From Microcaldota archaeon (GTDB lineage Archaea; Micrarchaeota; Micrarchaeia; Micrarchaeales; Micrarchaeaceae), in contig JAJYVI010000026.1 of NCBI GenBank assembly GCA_021792115.1, positions 1-12,556 on the forward strand: 12,556 nucleotides of DNA. Reading direction: 5' to 3'. Positions 1-7,468 of the stretch are shown here, piece after piece (position 1 is the first letter of the stretch; the number at the start of each line of letters is the position of its first letter). The notes beneath the pieces were generated by a model. That model did no database searches and was not told where the DNA came from. It worked only from the letters and a program-made list of their open reading frames with translations. Both the position numbers and the translations under genes were made by a program.

Positions 1-2664
1 TCAGATAACAACACAAAAGCGCAGAGCGCAATGGAATACCTGATGACATACGGCTGGGCAATACTCATCATCGCGGTCATCCTTGCAGCACTCGACTTCC
101 TTGGAGTCTTCAACACTGGCACATTCATAGGCCCATCATGCCTTGCAACCCCCGGATACCTATGCAGCAATCCTGTCATGACTGCAAATGCAAACGGACC
201 TAATTTATTAAGTTTTAATTTTGAGCAGGATACAGGTCAGCCGATATATGAAGTATCATTTGCATGTTCAGCATCATCTAACTCTTCAACAGGATTGCCA
301 AATGCAAATACAGCTAATGTATTTCAATTTGCAACTTCTGCAATGTCCTCTGGATCTTCTCTTAATATTTCAGGAATGCAGTGCTATGGCAGCAATGCAA
401 ACCTTTTCAAAGACAATCCAATAGGAACTGTTTTCTCAGGAACACTATGGATTCAATATACTACTGTACCTGCATCAACTAATTATCAATATGCAAAGGT
501 TGCAAGAATTACTGCAAAAGTAGAAGCAATGTCATCAGCGCCGTCGTCGCTTGGTGCGCCATCAGCACCTGGATTCTCAGGACCTCAGACAACACCGTCG
601 AATATTTTATATTATGCTCCTATTAGAATTTCAAATCCAGGAGGCCCTACTCCGTCATCTGTTCTTTCAGGAATAGTCTCATATGTTCCTATCACAATCA
701 CAAACGCAGCAAATGTTCCAACATCTGCACCTTTCCAACAAATGGTCAACATTACAGAAAGTCAATTTTCATCTTATAATATTACATATAGTAATACAAT
801 CGCAAACTTCGAGTTCTTCACACAATCAGGAGCAGTGATTCCAGCATGGATTGAGACTAATAACTCAGGAAAACTTATTACATGGGTGAATCTTCCAACA
901 TCAATACCTGCGTCAAGCTCTGTAACAATATATATTGGATTTGCGTCAAAGACAACAAATCTCCTTAGCAGCAGTGGCACAACAGGCATCGGCGAAGCCC
1001 CGCAGCTTCCATGTGGCACTACTCCAACAAGCTCATGTGCAACTTATGCAAAATACGACGACGGAGCTAAAGTATTCAATAATTATTGGAACTTTGCTGG
1101 GACATCTACTGCTGGATTTTCATCAACAGCAACAGTTAGCTGTGGAGGATCTTCTGTAACCGCAATAATAAGTGTAGAAAATAGTTTAACCTATAATAAT
1201 CTAGTAACAGGGAGTGCAGGAGCTCAAGCAGCATTCTATACTTTATCAACATTTTCAGGCCCTTTTATGTTTGATACATTATCAAAAGTAATCCATTTAC
1301 CTAATAATGGCAATGATGGTTCTGGTATGGGTTTTGATCCGCAAGAAGCAATTTGTGGACTATCTGGTTGGTGGTGGACAGGAACTTTTAATAACAGTGG
1401 AACATTAAATGTGGCATATACTATAAATTCAGGACCTGGTATAGATGAGATACCAATACCTATTAATTATTTTTCAGTTTATTCCGCAGGTGGTTCTTCT
1501 ACTCAAACTTTAATGCAATTTAATTATAGCAATACTGCATTTACTGATAATGCACTTCCTTCAAGTTTCTATTTATTCATGGCACAAGTTGGTCCAAATG
1601 GAGATCAAGTAACACAATGGGCTCGTACTCGTGCCTACCCACCCAATGGTGTCATGCCAACTGTGGCATTTGACTTTCCACAGGCAACTGGAACTGGCTT
1701 CCAACAAATGGTCAACATCACAGAAAGCAGTTTCTCATCATATCTTACTTACAACAGCAACTTTGCAAACTTTGAGTATTTCTATGCTAATGGAACAATA
1801 ATTCCATCATGGATAGAAAGCAATAACTCAGGAAAGCTTGTAACTTGGGCAAAGCTAAGCAAGAGCATTCCTGCTTTATCAAATGCAACTATTTATCTTG
1901 GGTTTGCATCAAAAACAACAAATCTCCTTGGCAGCAGTGGCACAAGCGGGATAGGGGAAGCCCCGCAGCTTCCATGTGGCACTACTCCAACAAGCTCATG
2001 TGCAACTTATGCAGAATACGACGACGGAGCAAAGGTATTCAATAATTATTGGAATTTTGCTGGAACAACATTATCGTTAACTTTATCTGCTAATGATACT
2101 AGCGCAGGATCTTATAGTGTTGATAATGGTATTACTATATCTCCTATTAGTACTGGTCATGGATGGATGGACATTCAATCTATCTCAACATTTAATCCTC
2201 AAACACAAATTATCGATGGATATGGAGATATAATTTATACACAAGGCCAATTAGGTCAGGCACAATTTATTGGGTATGGTACTACTAATCCTAATGGAGA
2301 TGCTGCCATGGGAAATATAGGTTTTGGATTATTTGGTGATAATAGTATTGGAATAGGATGTTGGAATTTGACTACCCCTGTTACTTTCATAATTTTATCT
2401 AATTATGTAAGTGGCACAAAAATAATATCCTCAGCATATGAAACTAAAACAGAAAGTTTTGGATCTGTAAATTATAATCCATTTATTTCAGATACAGGAC
2501 CTCCTTCAAATCAAAATCTCTTTAGTTCTAGTACTTCATTAAACGCAATAATAAGTGCTATAATGCCTTCATCTGTTGCAGATATTTTTGATCAATGGGT
2601 GCGCATTCGTATGCTACCACCCAACGGCGTTATGCCAACTGTAACATTTGGAAGTGTATCATAA
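1..2664 (+). CDS. Pilin-like surface protein with two DUF2341/LamG-like modules (5' end outside window)
   Basis: The frame is open to base 1 with no ATG, GTG or TTG before 31, and the ATG at 31 lies inside the signal peptide, so the true start is upstream. The N-terminus reads KAQSAMEYLMTYGW followed by a hydrophobic helix: a class III (archaeal prepilin) signal, with cleavage expected between KA and QSAME by a prepilin peptidase. Counting from the ATG at 31, residues 28-170 form a Cys-containing beta-rich domain. Two modules follow (about 222-548 and 557-874). Each starts FQQMVNIT as in DUF2341, passes a PCGTTPTSSC segment and GAKVFNNYWNFAG, continues into a LamG/concanavalin-like stretch, and ends with W-x-R-x-R-x2-PPNGVMPTV. 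The many N-x-S/T sites suit a glycosylated surface protein. I infer an adhesin or pseudopilus-like role; the ligand is unknown. The family assignments are from memory of Micrarchaeota proteins. Confidence 0.85.
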   Translation, partial: SDNNTKAQSAMEYLMTYGWAILIIAVILAALDFLGVFNTGTFIGPSCLATPGYLCSNPVMTANANGPNLLSFNFEQDTGQPIYEVSFACSASSNSSTGLPNANTANVFQFATSAMSSGSSLNISGMQCYGSNANLFKDNPIGTVFSGTLWIQYTTVPASTNYQYAKVARITAKVEAMSSAPSSLGAPSAPGFSGPQTTPSNILYYAPIRISNPGGPTPSSVLSGIVSYVPITITNAANVPTSAPFQQMVNITESQFSSYNITYSNTIANFEFFTQSGAVIPAWIETNNSGKLITWVNLPTSIPASSSVTIYIGFASKTTNLLSSSGTTGIGEAPQLPCGTTPTSSCATYAKYDDGAKVFNNYWNFAGTSTAGFSSTATVSCGGSSVTAIISVENSLTYNNLVTGSAGAQAAFYTLSTFSGPFMFDTLSKVIHLPNNGNDGSGMGFDPQEAICGLSGWWWTGTFNNSGTLNVAYTINSGPGIDEIPIPINYFSVYSAGGSSTQTLMQFNYSNTAFTDNALPSSFYLFMAQVGPNGDQVTQWARTRAYPPNGVMPTVAFDFPQATGTGFQQMVNITESSFSSYLTYNSNFANFEYFYANGTIIPSWIESNNSGKLVTWAKLSKSIPALSNATIYLGFASKTTNLLGSSGTSGIGEAPQLPCGTTPTSSCATYAEYDDGAKVFNNYWNFAGTTLSLTLSANDTSAGSYSVDNGITISPISTGHGWMDIQSISTFNPQTQIIDGYGDIIYTQGQLGQAQFIGYGTTNPNGDAAMGNIGFGLFGDNSIGIGCWNLTTPVTFIILSNYVSGTKIISSAYETKTESFGSVNYNPFISDTGPPSNQNLFSSSTSLNAIISAIMPSSVADIFDQWVRIRMLPPNGVMPTVTFGSVS
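958..1098 (+). repeat. Near-identical internal repeat, copy 1 of 2
   Basis: This segment of the first DUF2341 module recurs at 1921-2061 with an offset of 963 bases and about 11 differences in 141 positions. The longest perfect run is 57 bases (994-1050, equal to 1957-2013). It encodes the PCGTTPTSSC turn and the GAKVFNNYWNFAG motif. The flanking parts of the two modules match only at protein level, which points to recent duplication or gene conversion of this stretch. Confidence 0.85.
1921..2061 (+). repeat. Near-identical internal repeat, copy 2 of 2
   Basis: Second copy of the segment at 958-1098, in the same reading frame and at the same place in the second module. The start of each module (FQQMVNIT) is offset by 966 bases (733 and 1699), so the modules differ by one codon before this point. 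A perfect direct repeat of this length could support recombination that gains or loses a module. Confidence 0.85.
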
Positions 2665-2760
2665 TGTCTATAATTTTTGATCTTTAGACTGCAATTTGCA
2701 ATTGTACTTATTTTATTTGCCATCTACCTCTCTTTTATAGCAATATATCTTTGCTTCGAA
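2665..2760. terminator. Convergent intergenic zone, T-rich terminator candidates
   Basis: Spacer between the 3' ends of the pilin-like gene (+) and the copper ATPase gene (-). On the + strand it holds T-rich runs (TTTTTGATCTTT near 2676, TTATTTTATTTG near 2709) of the sort that end archaeal transcripts. It also carries a short self-complementary stretch, CAATTTGCAATTG, near 2693. No gene is seen. Confidence 0.35.
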
Positions 2761-2800
2761 TATAATTGAATATGATTGAATAAGACTGAATAGAATTGAA
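2761..2800. repeat. 10-base tandem repeat, TAnnATTGAA x 4
   Basis: Four consecutive 10-base units, TATAATTGAA, TATGATTGAA, TAAGACTGAA and TAGAATTGAA, then a decayed fifth (TAACAAGCAA, 2801-2810) that runs to the end of the copper ATPase gene. The period is one DNA helical turn. Read as RNA from the minus strand it gives pyrimidine-rich TTCAATT units just after the ATPase stop codon. Confidence 0.8.
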
Positions 2801-2819
2801 TAACAAGCAATATTTCTTT

Positions 2820-4898
2820 TTAGTTAACTTTTTTTGCCTTGAACATGTTCAGGAGAAGAGAATTTGATACAACTGTTACTGAACTGAATGCCATTGCAGC
2901 TGCTGAAAGTATAGGCAGAGTGCTGTATATGCCAAAACCAAATATTGGTATAAGCGCGCCTGCAGCCACTGGTATTAGCACAACATTATATCCAAATGCC
3001 CATGCAAGGTTCTGCTTTATTTTGCTCATTGCTTTTTTTCCAATCTGTATTGCAACTACAACATTGTAAATGTTGCTGCCGATAAGCACTATGCTACCTG
3101 TTTCTTTTGCAACATCTGTGCCTGATCCTATAGCTATTCCTAAATCTGCCTTTGCAAGCGCAGGCGCATCGTTTATGCCATCTCCGACAACTGCAACTTT
3201 TTTTCCGCTAGCCTGCAACTGGCTTATTTTATCCATTTTATCCTTTGGTTTTGCATTTGCAACAAAGTTTTTTATTCCAATGCTTGCAGCAACATTTTTC
3301 ACTGCGCTTTCATTATCTCCGCTTATTATCCATGGCTCTATGCCCATTTTATTAAGCATTTTAATCGTTTTTTTTGCGTCCTTTCTAATATCATCTTCAA
3401 GCGCAATAATACCTACTACTTTCCTGTTTATGCCTAAACACAGCACTGTCTTCCCATGGCTTTCAAGAAACCTTTTTCGCGATTTGATGTCTGCGCCTAT
3501 TTTCTTGAACAGGCTTTCGCTGCCTACTGAAATAAATTTTCCCCTGCGCTCTGCAGTCACGCCATAGCCCTGCATATATTTAAAGTTCTTAGGGAACTCT
3601 ATTTTTACTTTCATTGATTTTGCAGAGCGTATTATTGCTTTTCCTATTGGATGCTCTGAATTGGATTCTGCAGCAGCCGCAAGCTGCATCAGGGTGCGTT
3701 TATTATACCCTTTGAAAGCCTCTATTTCAGCCACGCGCAGGTTTCCTGTTGTCAGTGTGCCAGTCTTGTCAAATATAATAGTATCTATTTTGTTTGACAT
3801 CTCGGTTGCCTCTCCTTTTTTAACAAGTATTCCTTCCCTTGCAGCAACTCCTGAGGATACAAGCAGTGCAGCAGGCGTCGCGATTCCAAGTGCGCACGGG
3901 CATGCAATTATAAGCACGCTGATGAAGATCAGAATAGATGTCATTGCAGGCACCCCTAGTAGATACCATGCAAATGATGAAGCTATTGCAACAAGCACAA
4001 CAGCAGGCACAAAAACAGATGATATCTTGTCTACAAGTTGCTGAACTGGAATCCTGCCCTGCAGCGCGCCCTCGACTGTCTTTACTATATCTGCCAGAAC
4101 TGTTTCGTTTCCTATGTTTTCCGCCTTGATTCTTATTGCGCCAGACAGGTTTATCGTTCCTCCTATTACTTTATCATTCACTACCTTAACAGCAGGCATG
4201 CTTTCTCCAGTAATCATTGACTCGTTAATGCTTGTTTCTCCGTCTATAATTATAGAGTCTGTTGGAATTTTCTCGCCAGGCTTGACAAGCAGTACATCGC
4301 CTTTCTTAATCTGCTCAGAATCAATGTCAATTATTTTTTTATTTTTTACAAGGTGCGCTGTCTTTGGCTTAAGTTCAGCCAGCCTCTTTATAGCGTCCCC
4401 TGCCCTGGCTTCACTCAGCCTTTGAAAATAGGTCCCTGTCAAAATCAGCGATATTATCAGTGCAGATGTGTCAAAGTACAGGCCGACTGCAGGGAATATG
4501 CTGGGAGCAAGCACTACTGCAGTGCTGAATGCCCAGGCAGCGCTTGTGCCTATGCTTATCAGAGTATCCATGTTGCTCGAAAGGTTCTTTATGGCTGCGT
4601 ATGCTCCTTTGTAAAATCTGAGCCCAGGGTAAAACTGCACAATGCTTGCAAGCAGAAGCATCACTATCTTGGAATATGCAAAAGATGAAAGGAATATATA
4701 GTTTATTGCAAGAATTACTGCAGACAATGACCATGCGACGGCAAGCTCCCTCCTCATTTCACGCATTTCCTTCTCAGGCTTTTCAAACTGTATTTTACAT
4801 GATGGGCTACAAAAGTAGTAATGAATTCCATTTTTTGTAGATTCAAGATGAGAGTGCTTTTCATCTACATACATTCCGCATACAGGATCATTTGCCAT
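2820..4898 (-). CDS. copA: Copper-exporting P1B-type ATPase with N-terminal YHS/TRASH domain
   Basis: Membrane pump that exports Cu(I) from the cytoplasm using ATP. The 692 residues begin with a YHS/TRASH metal-binding domain: C7, then C30-x3-C34 (spacing C-x22-C-x3-C), with DPVCGMYV at its start. Transmembrane helices follow. The actuator TGES is at 230-233, the metal-site CPC at 333-335, the phosphorylated Asp at D377 in DKTGT, the nucleotide-domain HP at 416-417, and the hinge GDGINDAP at 572-579. YN (637-638) and M669-x2-S672-S673 in the last two helices are the P1B-1 signature for Cu(I). There is no CxxC heavy-metal-associated domain, so the protein is shorter than typical CopA, and the YHS domain probably replaces it. 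It stands alone, divergent from the gene at 5074. The ATG start sits 26 bases after a TATA-like box with no ribosome binding site, which suggests a leaderless message. Base composition is clearly richer in GC than in the island genes. Confidence 0.95.
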   Translation of the reverse strand: MANDPVCGMYVDEKHSHLESTKNGIHYYFCSPSCKIQFEKPEKEMREMRRELAVAWSLSAVILAINYIFLSSFAYSKIVMLLLASIVQFYPGLRFYKGAYAAIKNLSSNMDTLISIGTSAAWAFSTAVVLAPSIFPAVGLYFDTSALIISLILTGTYFQRLSEARAGDAIKRLAELKPKTAHLVKNKKIIDIDSEQIKKGDVLLVKPGEKIPTDSIIIDGETSINESMITGESMPAVKVVNDKVIGGTINLSGAIRIKAENIGNETVLADIVKTVEGALQGRIPVQQLVDKISSVFVPAVVLVAIASSFAWYLLGVPAMTSILIFISVLIIACPCALGIATPAALLVSSGVAAREGILVKKGEATEMSNKIDTIIFDKTGTLTTGNLRVAEIEAFKGYNKRTLMQLAAAAESNSEHPIGKAIIRSAKSMKVKIEFPKNFKYMQGYGVTAERRGKFISVGSESLFKKIGADIKSRKRFLESHGKTVLCLGINRKVVGIIALEDDIRKDAKKTIKMLNKMGIEPWIISGDNESAVKNVAASIGIKNFVANAKPKDKMDKISQLQASGKKVAVVGDGINDAPALAKADLGIAIGSGTDVAKETGSIVLIGSNIYNVVVAIQIGKKAMSKIKQNLAWAFGYNVVLIPVAAGALIPIFGFGIYSTLPILSAAAMAFSSVTVVSNSLLLNMFKAKKVN

Positions 4899-4916
4899 AT
4901 TTTATTATTTGATAAT

Positions 4917-4931
4917 GTTTAATAAATATTA
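4917..4931 (-). promoter_or_regulatory. TATA-like box for the copper ATPase gene
   Basis: Minus-strand ATATTTATTAAA is centred about 26 bases before the ATG at 4898. This is the normal distance from an archaeal TATA box to the transcription start, so the transcript probably starts at or next to the ATG. No ribosome binding site is present between them, consistent with a leaderless message. Confidence 0.55.
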
Positions 4932-5006
4932 TCCCTTGAAAATATCTGGCATTTTAATAAAGTCCTGAGGCTATAATGTAATTGGGCTTCATCATTTATA
5001 GAAAAG

Positions 5007-5019
5007 GTTTATTAATATT
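5007..5019 (+). promoter_or_regulatory. TATA-like box for the 120-residue gene
   Basis: TTTATTAATATT on the + strand, preceded by purines (GAAAAGG) that could act as a TFB recognition element. It predicts a start near 5040 and a leader of about 30 bases. A second AT-rich box (AAAAATATTT, 5051-5060) lies closer to the gene and is an alternative. Confidence 0.35.
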
Positions 5020-5073
5020 GCACTGAAATACTGTATTGTAGCAAATTAATAAAAATATTTATGCAGGGGTAAA

Positions 5074-5436
5074 ATGAGAGCTAGTGAAAGTGAGGGGGAG
5101 TTAGAGAGCATTGAAGATATTGAGCAAAAGTTCCGCAAGATAATAAAATACGGGCTCGTCTCAGAAGCAAAGGATTTTGCAGCAAGAAGGTCAATAAAGA
5201 AATCAACCCAAAATGCAATTGCTTACGATGTTTTCCATGACACTGTAGCTAGAATGAGTGCAAACAAGAACCTATTGAAGCATGAAGTTTCTATTCCTAT
5301 TGATATTGCACATACTTTTGGTTTTCGGGCTGAACTCAAAAATCATGCAAGCTCAGCAATACATGACTATTGCAAGGCTAAAAAAGATAGAAGCACACTT
5401 AAAATAATGAAGCAGGAATTTCCTGAATATTTCTGA
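5074..5436 (+). CDS. Hypothetical protein, 120 residues, helical
   Basis: I do not recognise this protein. It is 120 residues, rich in Lys, Glu, Ala and Ser, apparently all soluble, with no signal peptide or membrane segment. Residues 10-45 read as an acidic then basic helix (IEDIEQKFRKIIKYGLVSEAKDF), followed by a basic stretch ARRSIKKST. The C-terminal half contains HTFGFRAELKNHASSAIHDY, and the protein ends FPEYF. There is one Cys and no metal or nucleotide motif. The ATG follows GGGGT by three bases, a weak ribosome binding site that is closer than usual. It lies between the divergent copper ATPase gene and tryptophanyl-tRNA synthetase, with its own TATA-like box and a hairpin after its stop, so it is probably monocistronic. 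The composition matches the flanking genes. The coding call rests on frame length and protein-like composition. Confidence 0.7.
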   Translation: MRASESEGELESIEDIEQKFRKIIKYGLVSEAKDFAARRSIKKSTQNAIAYDVFHDTVARMSANKNLLKHEVSIPIDIAHTFGFRAELKNHASSAIHDYCKAKKDRSTLKIMKQEFPEYF

Positions 5437-5472
5437 TTTCGCTTAGAGTACGTATTTGTTGTTGCAGTAAGC

Positions 5473-5496
5473 CTATTTACAAATAGTTTTATTTGT
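5473..5496 (+). terminator. Hairpin with T-rich tail after the 120-residue gene
   Basis: Two overlapping, mutually exclusive stems are visible. CTATT/AATAG (5473-5486, loop TACA) is followed directly by TTTTATTTG. ACAAATA/TATTTGT (5479-5496, loop GTTT) is a perfect 7-base stem. Their position about 40 bases after the stop codon fits transcription termination. Confidence 0.4.
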
Positions 5497-5536
5497 TAGT
5501 GCTAAAATTAAATTGATTATTTACGTTCATATATCT

Positions 5537-5630
5537 AAAAATAAATTTAAGGATAATAAATATTAAAGATAATAAATAATCAATAATAATCAATAATGAT
5601 CAATTAATGTAATCAATAAAATAATAATGA
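5537..5630. repeat. AT-rich degenerate direct repeats upstream of trpS
   Basis: Imperfect repeats of GATAATAAAT (5552, 5568) and TCAATAA (four times between 5580 and 5618) make up most of the spacer before the synthetase gene. TATA-like sequences (AAATAAATTTAA near 5539, TAAATATTAAAG near 5557) fall inside, but none is at the 26-base distance from the ATG, so the promoter cannot be fixed by eye. Confidence 0.5.
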
Positions 5631-5634
5631 TGAA

Positions 5635-6747
5635 ATGGCTGATTTTCGAATTGATCCATGGACTGTGGAAGGGCAAGTAGATTATGACAAGGCAGTTAAA
5701 AATTTTGGTATAAGTTATATTGACAATGCATTAATGCAAAGGATAAAAAAGCATACAGGCGAGCTACATTATCTTTTATCAAGAAACATATACTTTGCGC
5801 ATAGGGACTTAAACTGGATTCTTGATGAGTATGAAAAGGGTAATAAATTTTACATATACACAGGAATTGCGCCCTCAGGTTCAATGACTCTTGCACATCT
5901 TATTCCATTTATCTTTACGCAATGGCTGCAGGAAAAGTTTGGAGCAGAAGTTTATATACAAATACCTGATGAGGAAAAGTATCTTTCAAAGAAAAACATA
6001 GATCTTGATACTATACATAAGCTTGCATATGAAGACGCCCTTGATATAATATCACTCGGATTCAATGAAAAAAAGACAAAGATTTTCTTTGATACAGAAT
6101 ATGCTAATGTTTTATATAAACAAGCAGTCAGAGTTGCAAAGCATATAACCTTTTCTAATGTGAAGGATGCATTCGGCATGACAAATGAAACAAACATAGG
6201 GTGGATATTTTATACATCAATGCAGGCAGTACCCGCATTCCTAAAATCTGTAGAGGAGGGACATAATGTACCATGTATAATTCCTCTTGCTATAGATCAG
6301 GATGTACATTTCAGAATAGCGAGGGATGTAATTGCAAAGTTGGGATATTATAAGCCGGCAATAATGCATGCAAAATTCCTGCCAGCGCTCAATGGTGCTT
6401 CTAAGATGTCTGCAAGTGACCCTATGAACACGATATATCTGAATGATGATGTAGATACTGTAAATAAAAAAATACAAAGGGCGTTTACAGGCCAGCAAGC
6501 AACTGCTGAACTGCAGAGGAAATTCGGCGGCGATCCTGACAAATGTGTAGTATGCCAGTACTATAACTATTTATTCGAGCCTGATGACACTAAGCTAAAG
6601 CAAATATTTGACAGTGAAAGAAGCGGGGTCCTTCTTGCAGGAGAACATAAAAAAGATCTTGCAGATAGAATAAATGCATTTTTAGCAGACCACAGAGCCA
6701 AAAAAGAAAAATACAAAGACTTACTGAATAACTATATTTTAAGGTAA
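5635..6747 (+). CDS. trpS: Tryptophanyl-tRNA synthetase, archaeal/eukaryal type
   Basis: Class I aminoacyl-tRNA synthetase that charges tRNA-Trp in the cytoplasm. The 370 residues match the archaeal and eukaryotic family along their length: an N-terminal DPWTVEG and FGISYID segment; the nucleotide-binding loop YTGIAPSG (75-82); LIPFIFTQWLQEKFG (89-103); DEEKYL (112-117); the Trp-site region with IDQDVHFRIARDV (220-232); and the second signature GASKMSAS (254-261), the KMSKS equivalent in its usual archaeal form. The first signature is unusual. Where relatives have H-[IVL]-G-H, this protein has T85-L86-A87-H88, so only the second His is kept. There is no long N-terminal extension. The ATG at 5635 gives the DPW-containing N-terminus expected of the family. 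No ribosome binding site is seen. A 7-base stem with a T-rich tail follows the gene. Confidence 0.93.
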   Translation: MADFRIDPWTVEGQVDYDKAVKNFGISYIDNALMQRIKKHTGELHYLLSRNIYFAHRDLNWILDEYEKGNKFYIYTGIAPSGSMTLAHLIPFIFTQWLQEKFGAEVYIQIPDEEKYLSKKNIDLDTIHKLAYEDALDIISLGFNEKKTKIFFDTEYANVLYKQAVRVAKHITFSNVKDAFGMTNETNIGWIFYTSMQAVPAFLKSVEEGHNVPCIIPLAIDQDVHFRIARDVIAKLGYYKPAIMHAKFLPALNGASKMSASDPMNTIYLNDDVDTVNKKIQRAFTGQQATAELQRKFGGDPDKCVVCQYYNYLFEPDDTKLKQIFDSERSGVLLAGEHKKDLADRINAFLADHRAKKEKYKDLLNNYILR

Positions 6748-6790
6748 TTTGCAGTTGCAATATAAAACCAGCAGGAGCAATACAGCGCAT

Positions 6791-6826
6791 TAACTGATTG
6801 GATAATGTCAGTTATTATTTCTTTTT
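6791..6826 (+). terminator. Hairpin terminator candidate after trpS
   Basis: TAACTGA (6791-6797) and TCAGTTA (6808-6814) form a perfect 7-base stem around a 10-base loop, followed by TTATTTCTTTTT. It lies about 45 bases after the synthetase stop codon on the same strand. Confidence 0.5.
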
Positions 6827-6927
6827 CACCACCATACACTTTCTTTCAAAGAGTCAAAAACTCTAGTCATAAGTCTATAATTATATTTTTTACTTGCATT
6901 TGACATTTGTCAAACCTGTACAAATGA

Positions 6928-6940
6928 TTTAAATATCTTA
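6928..6940 (+). promoter_or_regulatory. TATA-like box for the 58-residue gene
   Basis: TTTAAATATCTTA stands out on the + strand, preceded by purine-rich ACAAATGA. It predicts a transcription start near 6960 and a leader of about 30 bases carrying the ribosome binding site at 6981. Confidence 0.45.
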
Positions 6941-6980
6941 TTTTTCATTAATATACTTGTTGATGTAATTATTGATGCAA

Positions 6981-6985
6981 GAGGT
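6981..6985 (+). promoter_or_regulatory. Ribosome binding site deciding the start at 6993
   Basis: GAGGT pairs with the archaeal 16S tail and lies 7 bases before the ATG at 6993. The upstream TTG (6972) and ATG (6975) in the same frame have no such site and would place GAGGT inside the coding sequence, so 6993 is preferred. Confidence 0.6.
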
Positions 6986-6992
6986 TGTTACA

Positions 6993-7169
6993 ATGGAAAA
7001 AACAAAACCTATTTATAAAGTCCCTGACGATAGGTATACTCCTGTGGCAGAGATAATAAGGAAAGATGAAGATAAGAAGCGCCCAGAAATGCCTATTATA
7101 GACTACAATATCTTCAATCAAGTAACAAATGAACCTCTGAGAAAAATAAGAAGAGAGGGAAACGCATAA
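6993..7169 (+). CDS. Small hypothetical protein, 58 residues
   Basis: I do not recognise this protein. From the ATG at 6993 it has 58 residues that are charged and soluble, with no Cys. It opens MEKTKPIYKVPDDRYTP, has a central acidic/basic cluster (RKDEDKKRPEM) and ends in a basic tail, RKIRREGNA. The short stretch PIIDYNIFNQVTN is the only apolar part. Many small archaeal proteins that bind larger complexes look like this, but no partner can be named. Three signals support it as a real gene: a TATA-like box at 6928-6940, GAGGT at the right distance, and a frame that fills the transcript. It is the last gene of normal appearance before the broken and mobile genes begin. The start could instead be 6972 or 6975, giving 65 or 64 residues. 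Confidence 0.6.
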   Translation: MEKTKPIYKVPDDRYTPVAEIIRKDEDKKRPEMPIIDYNIFNQVTNEPLRKIRREGNA

Positions 7170-7308
7170 TCTGCTTCTTTTTTTGAATTGTTGCAAACTT
7201 AACTTTAAAGACGTTAGCAATAAGCACATTATCATATCTGCAAGCCATTATAAACTATCTTAACTTGCAGAGAGCTTTGTTCAAAAACTCCCACTTTTTA
7301 GACAGAAC

Positions 7309-7437
7309 ATGGAGTTTATGGACAGATTTATGCTGTGCGCAGAAAATCATACAGCTACCACTCTTGGATTGGGGTGTATTCTAAAGCAGGGTGGTAGCTC
7401 CCAAGTTATATTTGGTGATTTGATTGGCGAACAATAA
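7309..7437 (+). CDS. Possible small ORF or gene remnant, 42 codons
   Basis: An open frame from ATG 7309 to TAA 7437 encodes a protein-like sequence containing DRFMLCAENHTA and ILKQGGSSQVIFGDLIGEQ. The frame is open upstream to 7264 without a further start codon, so it may be the tail of a longer, decayed gene. No ribosome binding site is seen. It ends about 30 bases before the start of the ParB-HNH gene, whose TATA-like box overlaps its stop. No function is recognised. Confidence 0.25.
   Translation: MEFMDRFMLCAENHTATTLGLGCILKQGGSSQVIFGDLIGEQ
7353..7399. repeat. Inverted repeat AGCTACCAC/GTGGTAGCT
   Basis: A perfect 9-base inverted repeat (7353-7361 and 7391-7399) encloses 29 bases. It lies just upstream of the ParB-HNH promoter. 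It could be a protein binding site, an RNA hairpin or part of a lost mobile element. No target duplication was found around it. Confidence 0.5.
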
Positions 7438-7438
7438 G

Positions 7439-7447
7439 TATTTAAAA
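7439..7447 (+). promoter_or_regulatory. TATA-like box for the ParB-HNH gene
   Basis: TATTTAAAA is centred 26 bases before the ATG at 7469, which again fits a leaderless message. This favours 7469 over the upstream in-frame TTG at 7424, which would place the promoter inside the coding region. Confidence 0.5.
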
Positions 7448-7468
7448 ACAGAAAGCAGATATAGGGTT

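Noticed and set aside
3070..3567. 165-codon open frame on the + strand inside the copper ATPase gene
   Set aside because: It is antisense to a clear P-type ATPase, with low-complexity hydrophobic translation and no start signals. Other long antisense frames in this gene (3661-4044, 4114-4425) are rejected for the same reason.
7424..7468. TTG at 7424 as the start of the ParB-HNH gene
   Set aside because: A TATA-like box at 7439-7447 lies 26 bases before the ATG at 7469, so transcription probably starts after the TTG.
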